Shown one piece after another: positions 38,414 through 47,318 of a stretch of DNA of 64,000 bases. The stretch is from positions 1,426,001 through 1,490,000 of the forward strand of contig JANPZY010000001.1 in assembly GCA_024707325.1 (NCBI GenBank), given 5' to 3'. Position 1 is the first letter of the stretch; each line of letters starts with the position of its first letter. Both the position numbers and the translations under genes were made by a program. This DNA is from Opitutus sp. (lineage in GTDB: Bacteria > Verrucomicrobiota > Verrucomicrobiia > Opitutales > Opitutaceae). The notes below the pieces were generated by a model, which saw nothing but the letters and a program-made list of their open reading frames with translations, did not search any database and had not been told where the DNA came from.

Positions 38414-38643
38414 TGGCCCGCGAATGGACGCGAACAAGCACGAATCCATTCGCGGTTGCTGCGTGTTACGGGTTTTTTCGTGTGATTCTGAGCGCAGCGA
38501 AGAATCCACTTGGAGAACCGCTGCCGTCAGCAGCGGCGAAGCGCACACTGGATTCTTCGCTTCGCTCAGAATGACAGAAGCGGGGTGAGAATTGGGACAC
38601 GCGCCGGCCAGATTCGCGTTCATCTGCGTCCATTCGCGGGGCC
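38414..38643. repeat. Nested inverted repeats (CGCGAATGGACGC and TTCTGAGCG families)
   Basis: Outer arms: GCCCGCGAATGGACGC (38415-38430) and its inverted partner GCGTCCATTCGCGGGGC (38627-38643). Inner palindrome: ATTCTGAGCGCAGCGAAG (38485-38502) and CTTCGCTTCGCTCAGAAT (38555-38572). The inner pair belongs to the five-copy REP-like family seen also at 42397, 54153, 56383 and 58075. Fills the gene-free region 38404-38702. Confidence 0.8.
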
Positions 38644-38702
38644 AGATTTGCCGTTCGCGACATCGCGCTGGCCAGCGGGACGCGATGCGTTTCAGTGGCG
38701 GA

Positions 38703-40200
38703 ATGAGTTTGGAAAACGATTTCCTCGATCTCACCGCGCGACTCCGGAAGCTGCAGGTGCTTGGCAGCGTCGCCGAGCTCCTCGGCTGGGACGAGCAAGT
38801 CAACCTGCCGCCTGACAGCGCCGATCAGCGTGCGGAGCAGCACGCGGCCATCGCCGAAGTGGCGCACGCCGCCGCGAGCGATCCCGAGTTGGGCCGTCTG
38901 CTGGACCGTCTCGAGGCGGAGTCCACCATGGATGGCAGTGATGAACGCGTTGTCGTGAAGCAGGCGCGCAAGGACTACCATCGCGCGACGAAGCTGCCCG
39001 CCGAGTTCGTGCGCGAGAAAGCGCAGCAGGGAAGTCGCGGCTATCACGCGTGGGCGAAGGCGCGCGCGGAAAACGATTTTGCGAGCTACGCGCCCGTGCT
39101 CGCGCGAAATCTCGAGCTCGCGAAACGCGAGGCAGCCTACCTGGGCGGGGAGATCGCGCTTACGACTACAAGATCGATCAACACGATCCTGGTCTCTCGG
39201 CCGAAGTCATCGCGCAGCTGTTCAACGAACTGAAACGCGACCTCGTGCCGCTCGTGCGCGAGATCAACGCATCGAAAGTGCGTGCGAAAAAAGATCTGCT
39301 CCGCGGTTTTCCGGTTGAGCAGCAGCGCGTGTTTCTGCGCGAGGTCACGGAGCGGCTCGGCTTCGATTACGGTCGCGGACGCATCGACGTGTCGCTGCAT
39401 CCGTTCTGTTCGGGCACCGGCGCCGACGTGCGCATGACGACGCGCTTCAATCCCGACGAACCGCTCGATTCGCTCTTCAGCGCGATTCACGAGACAGGTC
39501 ACGGTCTCTACGAACAGGGACTGCGTCGCGAAGTCGCGGGCACCGCGCTCGGGATGCATGCCGGCATGGGCGCGCACGAATCGCAGAGTCGCTTGTGGGA
39601 AAACCAGGTCGCGCGCAGTCGCGGCTTCTGGCGGTTTTTCGAGCCGCGTTTTCGGAAGCTGTTTCCCGAGCAGACGGACAACGTGTCGAGCGATGATCTC
39701 TATCTCGCGATCAACGCGGTCGAGCCGACGCTCATCCGCGTCGATGCCGACGAGGTCACTTACAACCTCCACATCATCCTCCGCTTTGAGTTGGAGCAGC
39801 GGCTTTTCTCCGGCGCGCTCGCGGTCGCGGATCTGCCTGCAGCGTGGCGTGAGTCGTGCCGCGAATTGATCGGACTCGTGCCGGACAGCGACCGCACCGG
39901 CGTGCTGCAGGACGTGCACTGGAGCGACGGTTCGTTTGGTTATTTTCCGAGCTACTGTCTCGGCAATATGTTTGCCGCGCAGCTCTGGTATCGCGCGCGC
40001 TCACGCTGCGTCCGCAGCTCGAAGAGGATTTCGCGCGCGGCGATTTCTCGTGGTTGCTCAACTGGCTCCGCGAAAACGTGCACGCGCACGGTCGCCGCTA
40101 CGATCTGATCGAGCTCGCGCAGCGCGTGACGGGAGAACCGCTTTCGCCGAAGTCGCTCGTGCGGTATTTGCGGGAGCGCTACGGGGCGTTGTATCTCTAA
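38703..40200 (+). CDS. M32-family metallocarboxypeptidase (two frameshifts)
   Basis: Thermostable-carboxypeptidase (Taq) family, 499 residues when repaired. Zinc motif HETGH in SAIHETGHGLYEQGL with the downstream Glu helix (MHAGMGAHESQSRLWEN), plus FGYFPSYCLGNMFAAQLW. Cytoplasmic enzyme removing C-terminal residues from peptides. Two single-base losses break it: near 39143-39145 (CTGGGC; YLG then RGDRAYDYKIDQHDPG) and near 39991-40003 (GC run; LWYRAR then TLRPQLEEDFARGDF). Both sides of each are fully conserved, so sequence error is likely. Start 38703 (MSLEND) is the family N-terminus. Confidence 0.88.
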
Positions 40201-40202
40201 AA

Positions 40203-40293
40203 CTCTTTCTCTTTCTTCTTTCTCTTAATCTATCTCTCGGCTGCAGCTGACCTTCCTGACGAAAGAGAAAGATTAAGAGGAAAGAGAAAGAAA
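40203..40293. repeat. Polypyrimidine/polypurine inverted repeat, copy 2
   Basis: Arms of CTTTCTCTTTCTTC-type (40203-40238) and GAAAGAGAAAGATTAAGAGG-type (40261-40292) flank a 22-base loop containing CTGCAG. The left arm holds the same 24-base block as copy 1, inverted. It lies between the M32 and TatD genes and ends ten bases before the TatD start codon. Confidence 0.75.
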
Positions 40294-40303
40294 CCGGCGG
40301 ATC

Positions 40304-41113
40304 ATGTCCCTCATCGACACCCACACTCACCTCGAGAGCTTTGCCCGGCGCGGCGAAGTCGATGCCGTGCTGCAGCGCGCGCGCGACGCGGGCGTGCGGC
40401 AGCTGATCACGATCGGCACGAGCACCGAGGATTGGACGCTGTATCGCGAGCTCGCGGCGCGCTACGCCGGCGAGGTTTTCTACACGGCGGGTCTGCATCC
40501 GTGCTCCGTCGACGAGAACTGGGAGCGCGAGCTCTCGTCACTCGCGGCGTTTTGGGACGATGCGCCGGAATCAGCGCGCCCGCTCGCGCTCGGCGAGTGT
40601 GGCCTCGATCGGTTTCACCTGCCGAAAAACGATACGGCTGCCGCCGAGCGCATCTTCGCGTGGCAGCGCGCAGCGTTCGAGGCGCAGCTCGCGCTCGCGA
40701 AGCGGCTTGGTTGTCCCGTCGTGGTGCACTCGCGCGGCGCGTTTGCCGAGAGCGTGGCAATGATCGATGCGAGCGGTGTCGATTGGACGAAAGTTGTTTT
40801 CCACTGCTTCAGCGAAGGCCCGCTCGAAATCGCCGAACTGATGAATCGCGGCGGCTACGGTTCGTTTACCGGCATCCTCACCTACAAGTCGGCCGAGAAC
40901 GTCCGCGCGGCTGCGACCGCGCAGGGACTCGATCGTGTAATGATCGAAACCGACGCGCCGTATCTCACCCCGATGCCGCATCGTGGAAAACCCAACGAGC
41001 CGGCGTTCTTGCGTCACACCGCCGAGTTCGCGGCGCGCGAAGTTTTCGGCGTCACCGACGCCGTGTTTGCAGAAATCTCGTCCGCCAACGCGCGACGGTT
41101 TTTCGGTCTCTAA
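40304..41113 (+). CDS. tatD: TatD-family metal-dependent DNase
   Basis: A 269-residue TIM-barrel hydrolase: DTHTHLES metal site at the N-terminus, TAGLHPCS, ALGECGLDRF, VVVHSRG, FHCFSEGP and the final IETDAPYLTPMPHRG. These are the full set of TatD metal ligands. Family knowledge: 3'-5' exonuclease acting in DNA repair or turnover. The start codon lies just after the second polypyrimidine hairpin, which could affect its translation. Confidence 0.93.
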   Translation: MSLIDTHTHLESFARRGEVDAVLQRARDAGVRQLITIGTSTEDWTLYRELAARYAGEVFYTAGLHPCSVDENWERELSSLAAFWDDAPESARPLALGECGLDRFHLPKNDTAAAERIFAWQRAAFEAQLALAKRLGCPVVVHSRGAFAESVAMIDASGVDWTKVVFHCFSEGPLEIAELMNRGGYGSFTGILTYKSAENVRAAATAQGLDRVMIETDAPYLTPMPHRGKPNEPAFLRHTAEFAAREVFGVTDAVFAEISSANARRFFGL

Positions 41114-41120
41114 GATTTCG

Positions 41121-41228
41121 AACCACGAAAATCACGAAACACACGAAAGGACCGGAACCGACTGCTGAAAATAAAAGAGGCCGGTCTGAGTGACCGGCCT
41201 TTCGTGCAATTCGTGTGTTTCGTGGTTC
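41121..41228. repeat. Inverted repeat (CCACGAAA family) enclosing a bidirectional terminator
   Basis: Outer arms AACCACGAAAATCACGAAAC (from 41121) and its inverted relative ending GTTTCGTGGTT (41217-41227). At the centre is a terminator stem AGGCCGGTC / GACCGGCCT (41178-41200) with T-rich right flank and A-rich left flank. It separates convergent tatD and HPr genes. Confidence 0.75.
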
Positions 41229-41235
41229 CAGCTGC

Positions 41236-41535
41236 TTACGCTTCGTCGAACTTGCGCGCGAAGAGCGCTTCGAGCTCGGCGAGCATCGCGGCGGCGTCGT
41301 CGCCCGTCGCGAGAAACTTCACTTTGGAGCCCTTGCCGGCCGCGAGCATCATGAGGCCCATGATGCTTTTGCCGTTCACCTGCTCCTCGTCCTTTTCCAC
41401 GAACACGTCTGCTTTGAACTTGTTGGTGATGCGCACGATCATCGCGGCGGGACGGGCGTGAATGCCCATCTTGTTCTGGACCACCAGTTCCTTGGAGAGC
41501 GGCTGCGTGGACGGTGTCGCGTCACTTTTGTTCAT
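41236..41535 (-). CDS. ptsH: HPr-family phosphocarrier protein
   Basis: A 99-residue HPr: phospho-histidine in MGIHARPAA and regulatory serine in NGKSIMGLMMLAAGKGS, with an N-terminal extension of about 15 residues. Both sites are present, so it could be phosphorylated by Enzyme I and by HPr kinase. No Enzyme I, HprK or sugar permease is in the window, which suggests a regulatory PTS role. The start at 41535 (MNKSDAT) is the first Met before the fold. Confidence 0.9.
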   Translation of the reverse strand: MNKSDATPSTQPLSKELVVQNKMGIHARPAAMIVRITNKFKADVFVEKDEEQVNGKSIMGLMMLAAGKGSKVKFLATGDDAAAMLAELEALFARKFDEA

Positions 41536-41616
41536 GGATGTCGAAAAAGACCGCGTTAAATCCGGCAACCCTGCCCGGCTTGCAACCTTAAAACCAGACG
41601 GCACGCTCGCCGGCAC

Positions 41617-42363
41617 ATGGCCACCACCGCGATCATCGTCCCCTGCCGCTTGGAGTCCACGCGCTTCCCGCGCAAGCTCTTGCACCCGATCAAGGGCCGT
41701 CCGCTGCTCCTCTGGGTCGCCGAGCGCATCCGCACGCAAACCCCGGAGTTTCCGCTTTATTTCGCGGTCGATCACGAGCTTCTGGGCGAGCCGCTCCGCG
41801 CGGCCGGCTTTTCCGTCATAGCGACGAATCCCGCGCACCAGAGCGGCACCGATCGCATCGCCGAAGCCAACCGCCAGGTCGGCGCCGACCGTGTGATCAA
41901 CGTGCAGGCCGACGAACCGCTCGTGACCGCCGCGCAAATTCGTGCGCTCGCGGCGCTGCTGGAGGGTGGCGCGCCGATGGCGACGCTCGTCACGCCGTTC
42001 ACGCGCGTGGTCGATTTCTACAATCCCAACCAAGTCAAAGTCGTGCTCCGCGCCGACGGACGCGCGCTGTATTTTTCGCGCTCGCGGATGCCGTTCTCAC
42101 GCGATCTCGGACTCACGATCGACGACGCGTGGGTGCAGGCGAATCCGTGCTACAAACACCTCGGCCTCTACGGTTATCGCGCGGATCTCTTGGAAAAATT
42201 CGCGAGCCTGCCCGCCGGCCGCTACGAACAGATCGAAAAACTCGAGCAACTCCGTGTATTGGAAAATGGATACGACATCTCCTGTGCGGTGACGGAAGAT
42301 CCGACCATCGGCGTCGACACGCCGGAGGACGCGAAGAAGTTCGAGCAGTGGCTCGGGGCCTGA
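41617..42363 (+). CDS. kdsB: 3-deoxy-manno-octulosonate cytidylyltransferase (CMP-KDO synthetase)
   Basis: A 248-residue enzyme activating KDO for lipopolysaccharide core synthesis: IIVPCRLESTRFPRKLL nucleotide loop, HQSGTDRIAEA, INVQADEPLV, and IGVDTPED near the end. The full-length match indicates an LPS-bearing outer membrane. Divergent from the HPr gene (81-bp spacer); no other KDO gene is adjacent. Confidence 0.94.
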   Translation: MATTAIIVPCRLESTRFPRKLLHPIKGRPLLLWVAERIRTQTPEFPLYFAVDHELLGEPLRAAGFSVIATNPAHQSGTDRIAEANRQVGADRVINVQADEPLVTAAQIRALAALLEGGAPMATLVTPFTRVVDFYNPNQVKVVLRADGRALYFSRSRMPFSRDLGLTIDDAWVQANPCYKHLGLYGYRADLLEKFASLPAGRYEQIEKLEQLRVLENGYDISCAVTEDPTIGVDTPEDAKKFEQWLGA

Positions 42364-42394
42364 GTCGCCGCATTTCGCTGCGGCGCTCGCGGTT

Positions 42395-42490
42395 TGTCAT
42401 TCTGAGCGCAGCGAGGAATCCAGTGGGCGCGTCGATGCGGTGACAGGCTACGAAGCTCCAACTGGATTCTTCGCTTCGCTCAGAATGACA
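42395..42490. repeat. REP-like palindrome TTCTGAGCG, copy 2
   Basis: Arms TTGTCATTCTGAGCGCAGCG (from 42394) and its reverse complement ending CGCTCAGAATGACA (42477-42490), about 40 bases apart. Directly abuts array 4. Both lie in the 359-bp gap between convergent kdsB and the small membrane protein gene. Confidence 0.85.
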
Positions 42491-42491
42491 G

Positions 42492-42666
42492 GGGGCGCGA
42501 GTCGCGCCCGTGAGCGCACCGAGTCGGGACTGAGTGTGGACCGAGTCGAGCCACGGTCCGGACACGGTCGAGCTAACGTCCGGACATGGTCGCACGAAGG
42601 TCGGACTCGGTCGCGACCACGTGCGCACCGGGTTGCGGCAATGTCCGGGTTGAGTCGGATTTGCGG
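42492..42666 (-). repeat. 22-bp degenerate tandem array 4 (8 units), inverted orientation
   Basis: Units in steps of 22 bases (42492, 42514, 42536, 42558, 42580; one 21-base unit at 42602; then 42623 and 42645), readable by the common scheme only on the minus strand. In that orientation the last unit contains a 17-base perfect palindrome, GGGCGCGA G TCGCGCCC (42493-42509). It runs downstream of the minus-strand gene at 42723. Confidence 0.85.
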
Positions 42667-42670
42667 ACAC

Positions 42671-42702
42671 AAAAAAGCCCGCCGGGGACGGCGGGCTCCA
42701 CC
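42671..42702 (-). terminator. Terminator of the small membrane protein gene
   Basis: Stem AGCCCGCC / GGCGGGCT (42676-42697); on the minus strand it ends in a run of six T. A member of the GGAGCCCGCC hairpin family. Confidence 0.8.
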
Positions 42703-42722
42703 TGGTTGGACTGAGAGGGACG

Positions 42723-43058
42723 TCAGAACTTCGACTGGAACAGGCCGCCGATGACGGGGAGAGCGCGGCCGCGACCTTGGATCGCGTTGATGATGCCGAT
42801 AATCGCGAGAGCGAGCACACCGAGCCAGAGGAGTCGGCCGAGGATGCTGAGGCTGTAAGGGAGAATCCACTCGACGATCGAGACGCCGACGCCGACGACG
42901 AAGAGCGCGGCGCCTTGGAGAGCGTGGAAGCGCGCGTAGGCCGAATCTTTCGCGGCGAACAGCGGGATGAGAAAGAGGATCCAGATGTAGGCCAGCACGG
43001 CGAGGACCTTGTTCTTCTCGACGTCGGCGGAATCGAAAACGACTTCGGGTTGGTTCAT
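42723..43058 (-). CDS. Small membrane protein, DUF4870/Tic20-like
   Basis: A 111-residue protein with about three hydrophobic helices: VLAVLAYIWILFLIPLF, ALFVVGVGVSIVEWILPYSL and LLWLGVLALAIIGIINAI. RFHALQGAALF between helices one and two is the usual DUF4870 motif (HxxQ), and AIQGRGRALPVIGGLF follows the last helix. Function unknown. Start 43058 (MNQPEVVF) is the first Met near the fold. Confidence 0.82.
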   Translation of the reverse strand: MNQPEVVFDSADVEKNKVLAVLAYIWILFLIPLFAAKDSAYARFHALQGAALFVVGVGVSIVEWILPYSLSILGRLLWLGVLALAIIGIINAIQGRGRALPVIGGLFQSKF

Positions 43059-43170
43059 GGTGAGAGGGCTTAACTCACGGTTCTGCAAAGAGCACGGCGA
43101 AAAGTGCAATCGCTTGCGTTGGATTTCTCTGAAGCCTGCGTGCTTTTGGTCTCAAGGCGACGGATACGAA

Positions 43171-43198
43171 AAAGGCCGGGAGCGTGTCCCGGCCTCGA
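43171..43198 (-). terminator. Terminator after carA
   Basis: Stem AGGCCGGGA / TCCCGGCCT (43173-43195), flanked on the minus-strand 3' side by five T, 23 bases beyond the stop codon. Confidence 0.8.
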
Positions 43199-43220
43199 AA
43201 GTTTACGCTGCGTCAGCGGA

Positions 43221-44394
43221 TCAGATTTTCCCGGCCTTGCGGGCTTCGACCATCTTGTAGAAGTCGAGGAAGAGCGGGTCGGCGTCGTTGGGACCCGGCG
43301 CGGCTTCGGGGTGATACTGCACGCTGAACACGGGGAGCGTGAGGTGGCGCAGGCCTTCGACCGTGTTGTCGTTGAGATTGATCTCGGTGACCTTGGCGCC
43401 GCGGTTCTCGATCGATTTCGGGTCGGTCGCGAAGCCGTGGTTTTGCGCGGTGATGGAGACTTTACCGGTCTCGAGGTTTTTCACCGGCTGGTTGCCGCCG
43501 CGGTGGCCGAACTTGAGTTTGAAGGTTTCGCCGCCGAGCGCGTGCGTGACCATCTGGTGGCCGAGGCAGATGCCGAAGGTCGGGAAATCGGGCAGGAGGT
43601 TCGTGACGGTCTTGTGGACGTAATCGAGCGCGGCCGGATCGCCGGGGCCGTTGGAGAGGAAGATCGCGTCGGGCTTGTGTTCGCGGATGAGCTCGGGTGC
43701 GGCGGTGGCGGGGAAGACCTGCACTTCGAAACCGTGGCGGACGAGCTTGCGGAAAATGGTGTGCTTGGCGCCGAAGTCGAAAGCGGCCACGCGGAAGCGT
43801 TTTTCCGGGATGCCGGGCGCGTTCATCGTGGTGCCGACGGGATAATACGCCGCGTTGTGGTTCGCGGGATCGTCGCCGCGCCAGATGTAGGGCTCGCGGC
43901 AGGTGACGTCCTTGACGTAGTCGGCGCCTTCCATGTCGCGCCAGTTACGGGCGCGCTCGATGGCTTCGGCGTCGGAAATGGGCAGCGTGCTGAGGCAGCA
44001 CTTCATCGCGCCGTCGACGCGGAGTTTTTTTCGTGAGCGCGCGCGTGTCGATCTCGGCGAGGCCGGGGATGCCGTGCTTCTTGAGATAATCGTCGAGCGA
44101 GATGGAGCTGCGCCAGTTGGAGACGACGGGGGAAAGCTCGCGCACGACGAACCCGGCGCATTTCGGGCCGCCGGACTCTTCGTCCTCGGCGTTGAGGCCG
44201 TAGTTGCCGATTTGCACGGCCGTCATGGTGACGATTTGCCCGAAGTAGGAGGGATCGGTGAGGATCTCCTGATAGCCGGTCATCGAGGTGTTGAAAACAC
44301 ACTCGCCGGCAATGGTGGCGTCGGCGCCAAAGGCGCGACCGCGAAACACACTGCCGTCTTCGAGGGCAAGGACTCCGGGTTTGAACGTAGACAT
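43221..44394 (-). CDS. carA: Carbamoyl phosphate synthase small subunit (frameshifted)
   Basis: Glutamine-hydrolysing subunit for pyrimidine and arginine synthesis, 390 residues after repair. N-terminal CPSase domain ([37 protein letters not shown]) then class-I amidotransferase: nucleophile Cys in FGICLGHQM, and catalytic His/Glu in [11 protein letters not shown]. The frame breaks in an A7 run (44025-44031 on the plus strand T7): six A give [18 protein letters not shown]. The large subunit gene is not adjacent in the window. Confidence 0.92.
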
Positions 44395-44499
44395 TAAAGC
44401 CCGACGAAAAGCACCGCCTGCGGGAATGCCAAGGGGAAAGATGGCGCGACGCAGGTTTGGGGGATTCGCCCGTGGGGAAAGCGGCTGGAAAGCCGGTCT

Positions 44500-47160
44500 T
44501 TAGGTCGCCGGACTGGCGGCCACGGGCAGCTCGTCGGGGAGGCGCGGGGTGGACTCGAGCAGGCGGATCAGTTCATGCGCCTGGATCGGCTTGGTGAGAT
44601 AGTCATCCATGCCGACGGCGACGCATTTTTCGCGGTCACCCACCATCGCGGAAGCGGTGAGGGCGATGATCCGAAGGGCCTTGTTGCGCTCGCCCGTGCC
44701 ACCGGCGCGGATGTTGGCCGTGGTGGCGTAGCCATCCATCTCCGGCATCTGGCAATCCATCAGCACGAGATCGTAGGTGCCCTTGCGCAGCGCTTCGAGG
44801 CAGGTGAAACCGTTGTCCACGAGCGTGGGTTTGTAGCTCAGGCGCTCGAGCAGGCGGGAAATGAGTTTTTGGTTTACCGCGTTGTCCTCGGCGACGAGCA
44901 CGCGCAGCGGGTGGCGGATGCCGACGGCGGAGTCGAGTTCGAGGCCGGCGGCCGAGGCGGGCTTGAACGACACGGCGCCGGGGTCGGACTGGGCCAGCGC
45001 GGTGTGCAATGCGTCGAGCAGCGAGGACTGGCGCACGGGTTTGCAGAGGATGACGTCGAAGCGCGCGTCGGGCTCGAACTTGCGCAGCTCCTCGCGGCTG
45101 ACGGACGAGAGCAGCACGAGCGGCAGCTGTCCGTGGGGGCGTAGCTCGCGCATGCGGTCGGCCAGCTCCACGCCGTGCATGTCGGGCATCATCATGTCGA
45201 GCAACGCGACGTCGGCCCGTCCGCCTTTGGCGAGATACGCGAGTGCGTCGACCGGGCGCTCGAAGCCTTCGCACACCAGCCCCCAGCGCTGCATCTGGCT
45301 GGAAAGGATGCGGCGGTTGGTTTCGTTGTCGTCCACGATGAGGGCGAACCGCCCTTGGATGTTCACCGAGACGGGCCGGGGCGCAGCCGGACGTTGATCG
45401 GGCGGCGGAGTGGTGTGCGGCGCGACGATGGTGAAAAGGAAACACGAGCCCGCGGGCGAGGTGCGCTCGAGCGCGATGTCGCCGCCGAGCAGTTGGACGA
45501 GGCGGCGGCTGATCGCGAGGCCGAGACCGGTGCCGCCGTGTTTGCGCGTGGTGGATGAGTCGGCCTGACTGAACGGTTTGAAGAGTCGCGACACGCGATC
45601 GGGCGGGATGCCTTCGCCCGTGTCGCGCACGGAAAACGCGAGCTTCGGCGGCTGGCCTTCGGCGGTGGTTTGGAGCGAGACGCGCACCTCGACTTCGCCC
45701 TGACGCGTGAACTTGATCGCGTTGCCCACAAGATTGACGAGCACCTGCCGCAAGCGCGTGCCGTCGGTGAGAATCCACTCCGGCACGCCGTCGTCGATCC
45801 AGTGCATGATCTCGATGTTCTTCTCGCTGGCTTTGCTCCAGAGGAGATCGAGCACCTCTTCGAGGCAGCGGCGCACCTGCACGGGATGATGATCGAGCTC
45901 CATGTGGCCCGACTCGATTTTCGAGAAGTCGAGAATGTCGTTGATCAACGTGACCAGCGATTCGCCGCTCGAGCGAATCGTGAGGAGCCAGTCGCGTTGC
46001 TCGGCGGTGAGCGACGTGTCGAGCAGCAGATTGGTGAAACCGATCACGCCGTTCATCGGCGTGCGGATCTCGTGACTCATGACCGCGAGGAAATCGCTCT
46101 TCGCGCGATCGGCGGCTTCGGCCTCGTCCTTCGCGCGGCGCAGCTCCTCCTCGATCTGCTTCCGCTTGTTGATGTCCGTGTGCGTGCCGAGCATGCGCAC
46201 GGGATGGCCGGTCGTGCTGAAGTGCGCTTTGCCGCGGGCAAGCACCCAGCTCCATGAGCTGTCCTTGCGCAGCATGCGGTGCTCGCACTCGAAGTGATCC
46301 GTTTCCTGCACGAGATGGCGGTTCATCGCCGTGTTGAGTCGCTCCCGATCCTCCGGATGCACGAGCGCGGTCCAGGCGGCGCGCGTGTGCTCGATTTCGT
46401 TTTCGGCGTAGCCGAGAATGCTTTTCCAGCGCGGCGAAAACCAGAGCGTGCCGGTGAGGATGTCCCAATCCCACGCGCCTTCGTTGCTGCCTGCGACGGC
46501 GAGTTGCCAGCGCTCCTCGCTCTCGCGCAACGCGCGTTCGGCGCGGCGGAGATCGGTCGCATCGCGATCCATGCCGATCACGAGTTCGCGGCCGTTCACG
46601 TTGATCAGGCTGGTGAAATACTCGGTGTCGAAAATCGTGCCGTCCTTCCGCCGATGCTGGCTGCGGCCTTCCATGCGCTTCAGTCGACGCAGATCGCGGA
46701 TCCAGTTTTTCCCGGAGAGTCGCGCCCACGGCACGACCTCGATCAAGTCGATCGATTTGCCGATCATCTCGCTGGCCTTGTAGCCATGCATCTCGCAGGC
46801 CATCGGGTTCACGTCGACGATCTTCACGGGCACGTTGGGATCGTTGGGCTCGAAGAGAATGATGCTCAGCGGCGATTTCTCCCACAGGGCCGAGAGCTGC
46901 GTCGCGGTGGCGGAGAAGATCTCATGGTTGGCCTCCGCTTCGTCGCGGAGTTTTTGCGCGGCGCGGTGCGTTCGGATGGCCGCGCGGCAGGTCCACAGCA
47001 TCGCGCCCGCCGCGGCGAGCGATACACCCCCGGCAATCCAAGCTGCGGTCGGATCGAGCGGGCCGATGCGCCACACGACGATGCTGCCGCACGCCAAGGC
47101 CAGCGCAGCGGCGCTGGCCGGAACGGCAAGATGCGAGCGCAGGGAGGAGCCGGGCTTCAC
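44500..47160 (-). CDS. Hybrid sensor histidine kinase with two receiver domains
   Basis: Two membrane helices near the N-terminus (AAALALACGSIVVW; AAWIAGGVSLAAAGAML), two PAS domains (SPLSIILFEPND; WQLAVAGSNEGAWDWD), HisKA with SHEIRTPMNGV, ATPase (VGNAIKFT; DTGEGIPPD; GGTGLGLAISRRLVQ) and two receivers (ALIVDDNETNRRI; VLVAEDNAVNQKL with MDCQMPEMDGY). The first receiver keeps Asp in ALLDMMMPDMHG. The ATG frame extends to 47310 but leaves only 8 bp to the divergent kamA start and looks non-coding there. GTG at 47160 is preferred, though without a good ribosome-binding site. Signal unknown. Confidence 0.9.
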   Translation of the reverse strand: MKPGSSLRSHLAVPASAAALALACGSIVVWRIGPLDPTAAWIAGGVSLAAAGAMLWTCRAAIRTHRAAQKLRDEAEANHEIFSATATQLSALWEKSPLSIILFEPNDPNVPVKIVDVNPMACEMHGYKASEMIGKSIDLIEVVPWARLSGKNWIRDLRRLKRMEGRSQHRRKDGTIFDTEYFTSLINVNGRELVIGMDRDATDLRRAERALRESEERWQLAVAGSNEGAWDWDILTGTLWFSPRWKSILGYAENEIEHTRAAWTALVHPEDRERLNTAMNRHLVQETDHFECEHRMLRKDSSWSWVLARGKAHFSTTGHPVRMLGTHTDINKRKQIEEELRRAKDEAEAADRAKSDFLAVMSHEIRTPMNGVIGFTNLLLDTSLTAEQRDWLLTIRSSGESLVTLINDILDFSKIESGHMELDHHPVQVRRCLEEVLDLLWSKASEKNIEIMHWIDDGVPEWILTDGTRLRQVLVNLVGNAIKFTRQGEVEVRVSLQTTAEGQPPKLAFSVRDTGEGIPPDRVSRLFKPFSQADSSTTRKHGGTGLGLAISRRLVQLLGGDIALERTSPAGSCFLFTIVAPHTTPPPDQRPAAPRPVSVNIQGRFALIVDDNETNRRILSSQMQRWGLVCEGFERPVDALAYLAKGGRADVALLDMMMPDMHGVELADRMRELRPHGQLPLVLLSSVSREELRKFEPDARFDVILCKPVRQSSLLDALHTALAQSDPGAVSFKPASAAGLELDSAVGIRHPLRVLVAEDNAVNQKLISRLLERLSYKPTLVDNGFTCLEALRKGTYDLVLMDCQMPEMDGYATTANIRAGGTGERNKALRIIALTASAMVGDREKCVAVGMDDYLTKPIQAHELIRLLESTPRLPDELPVAASPAT

Positions 47161-47318
47161 GGTCGGAGCTTTAGAGGGCAAGGCGGGGTGGGGTTCGGAC
47201 CAATACAAAGACAAAGGGCCGCGCTCCGGGTGAGGCGGCTGGGGTAAAGTGGGGCGGGATATGCGACACCCATTTGACAGGACGGGCGCCGTCCCCATCC
47301 CTATCGGCACGCCCAGCC

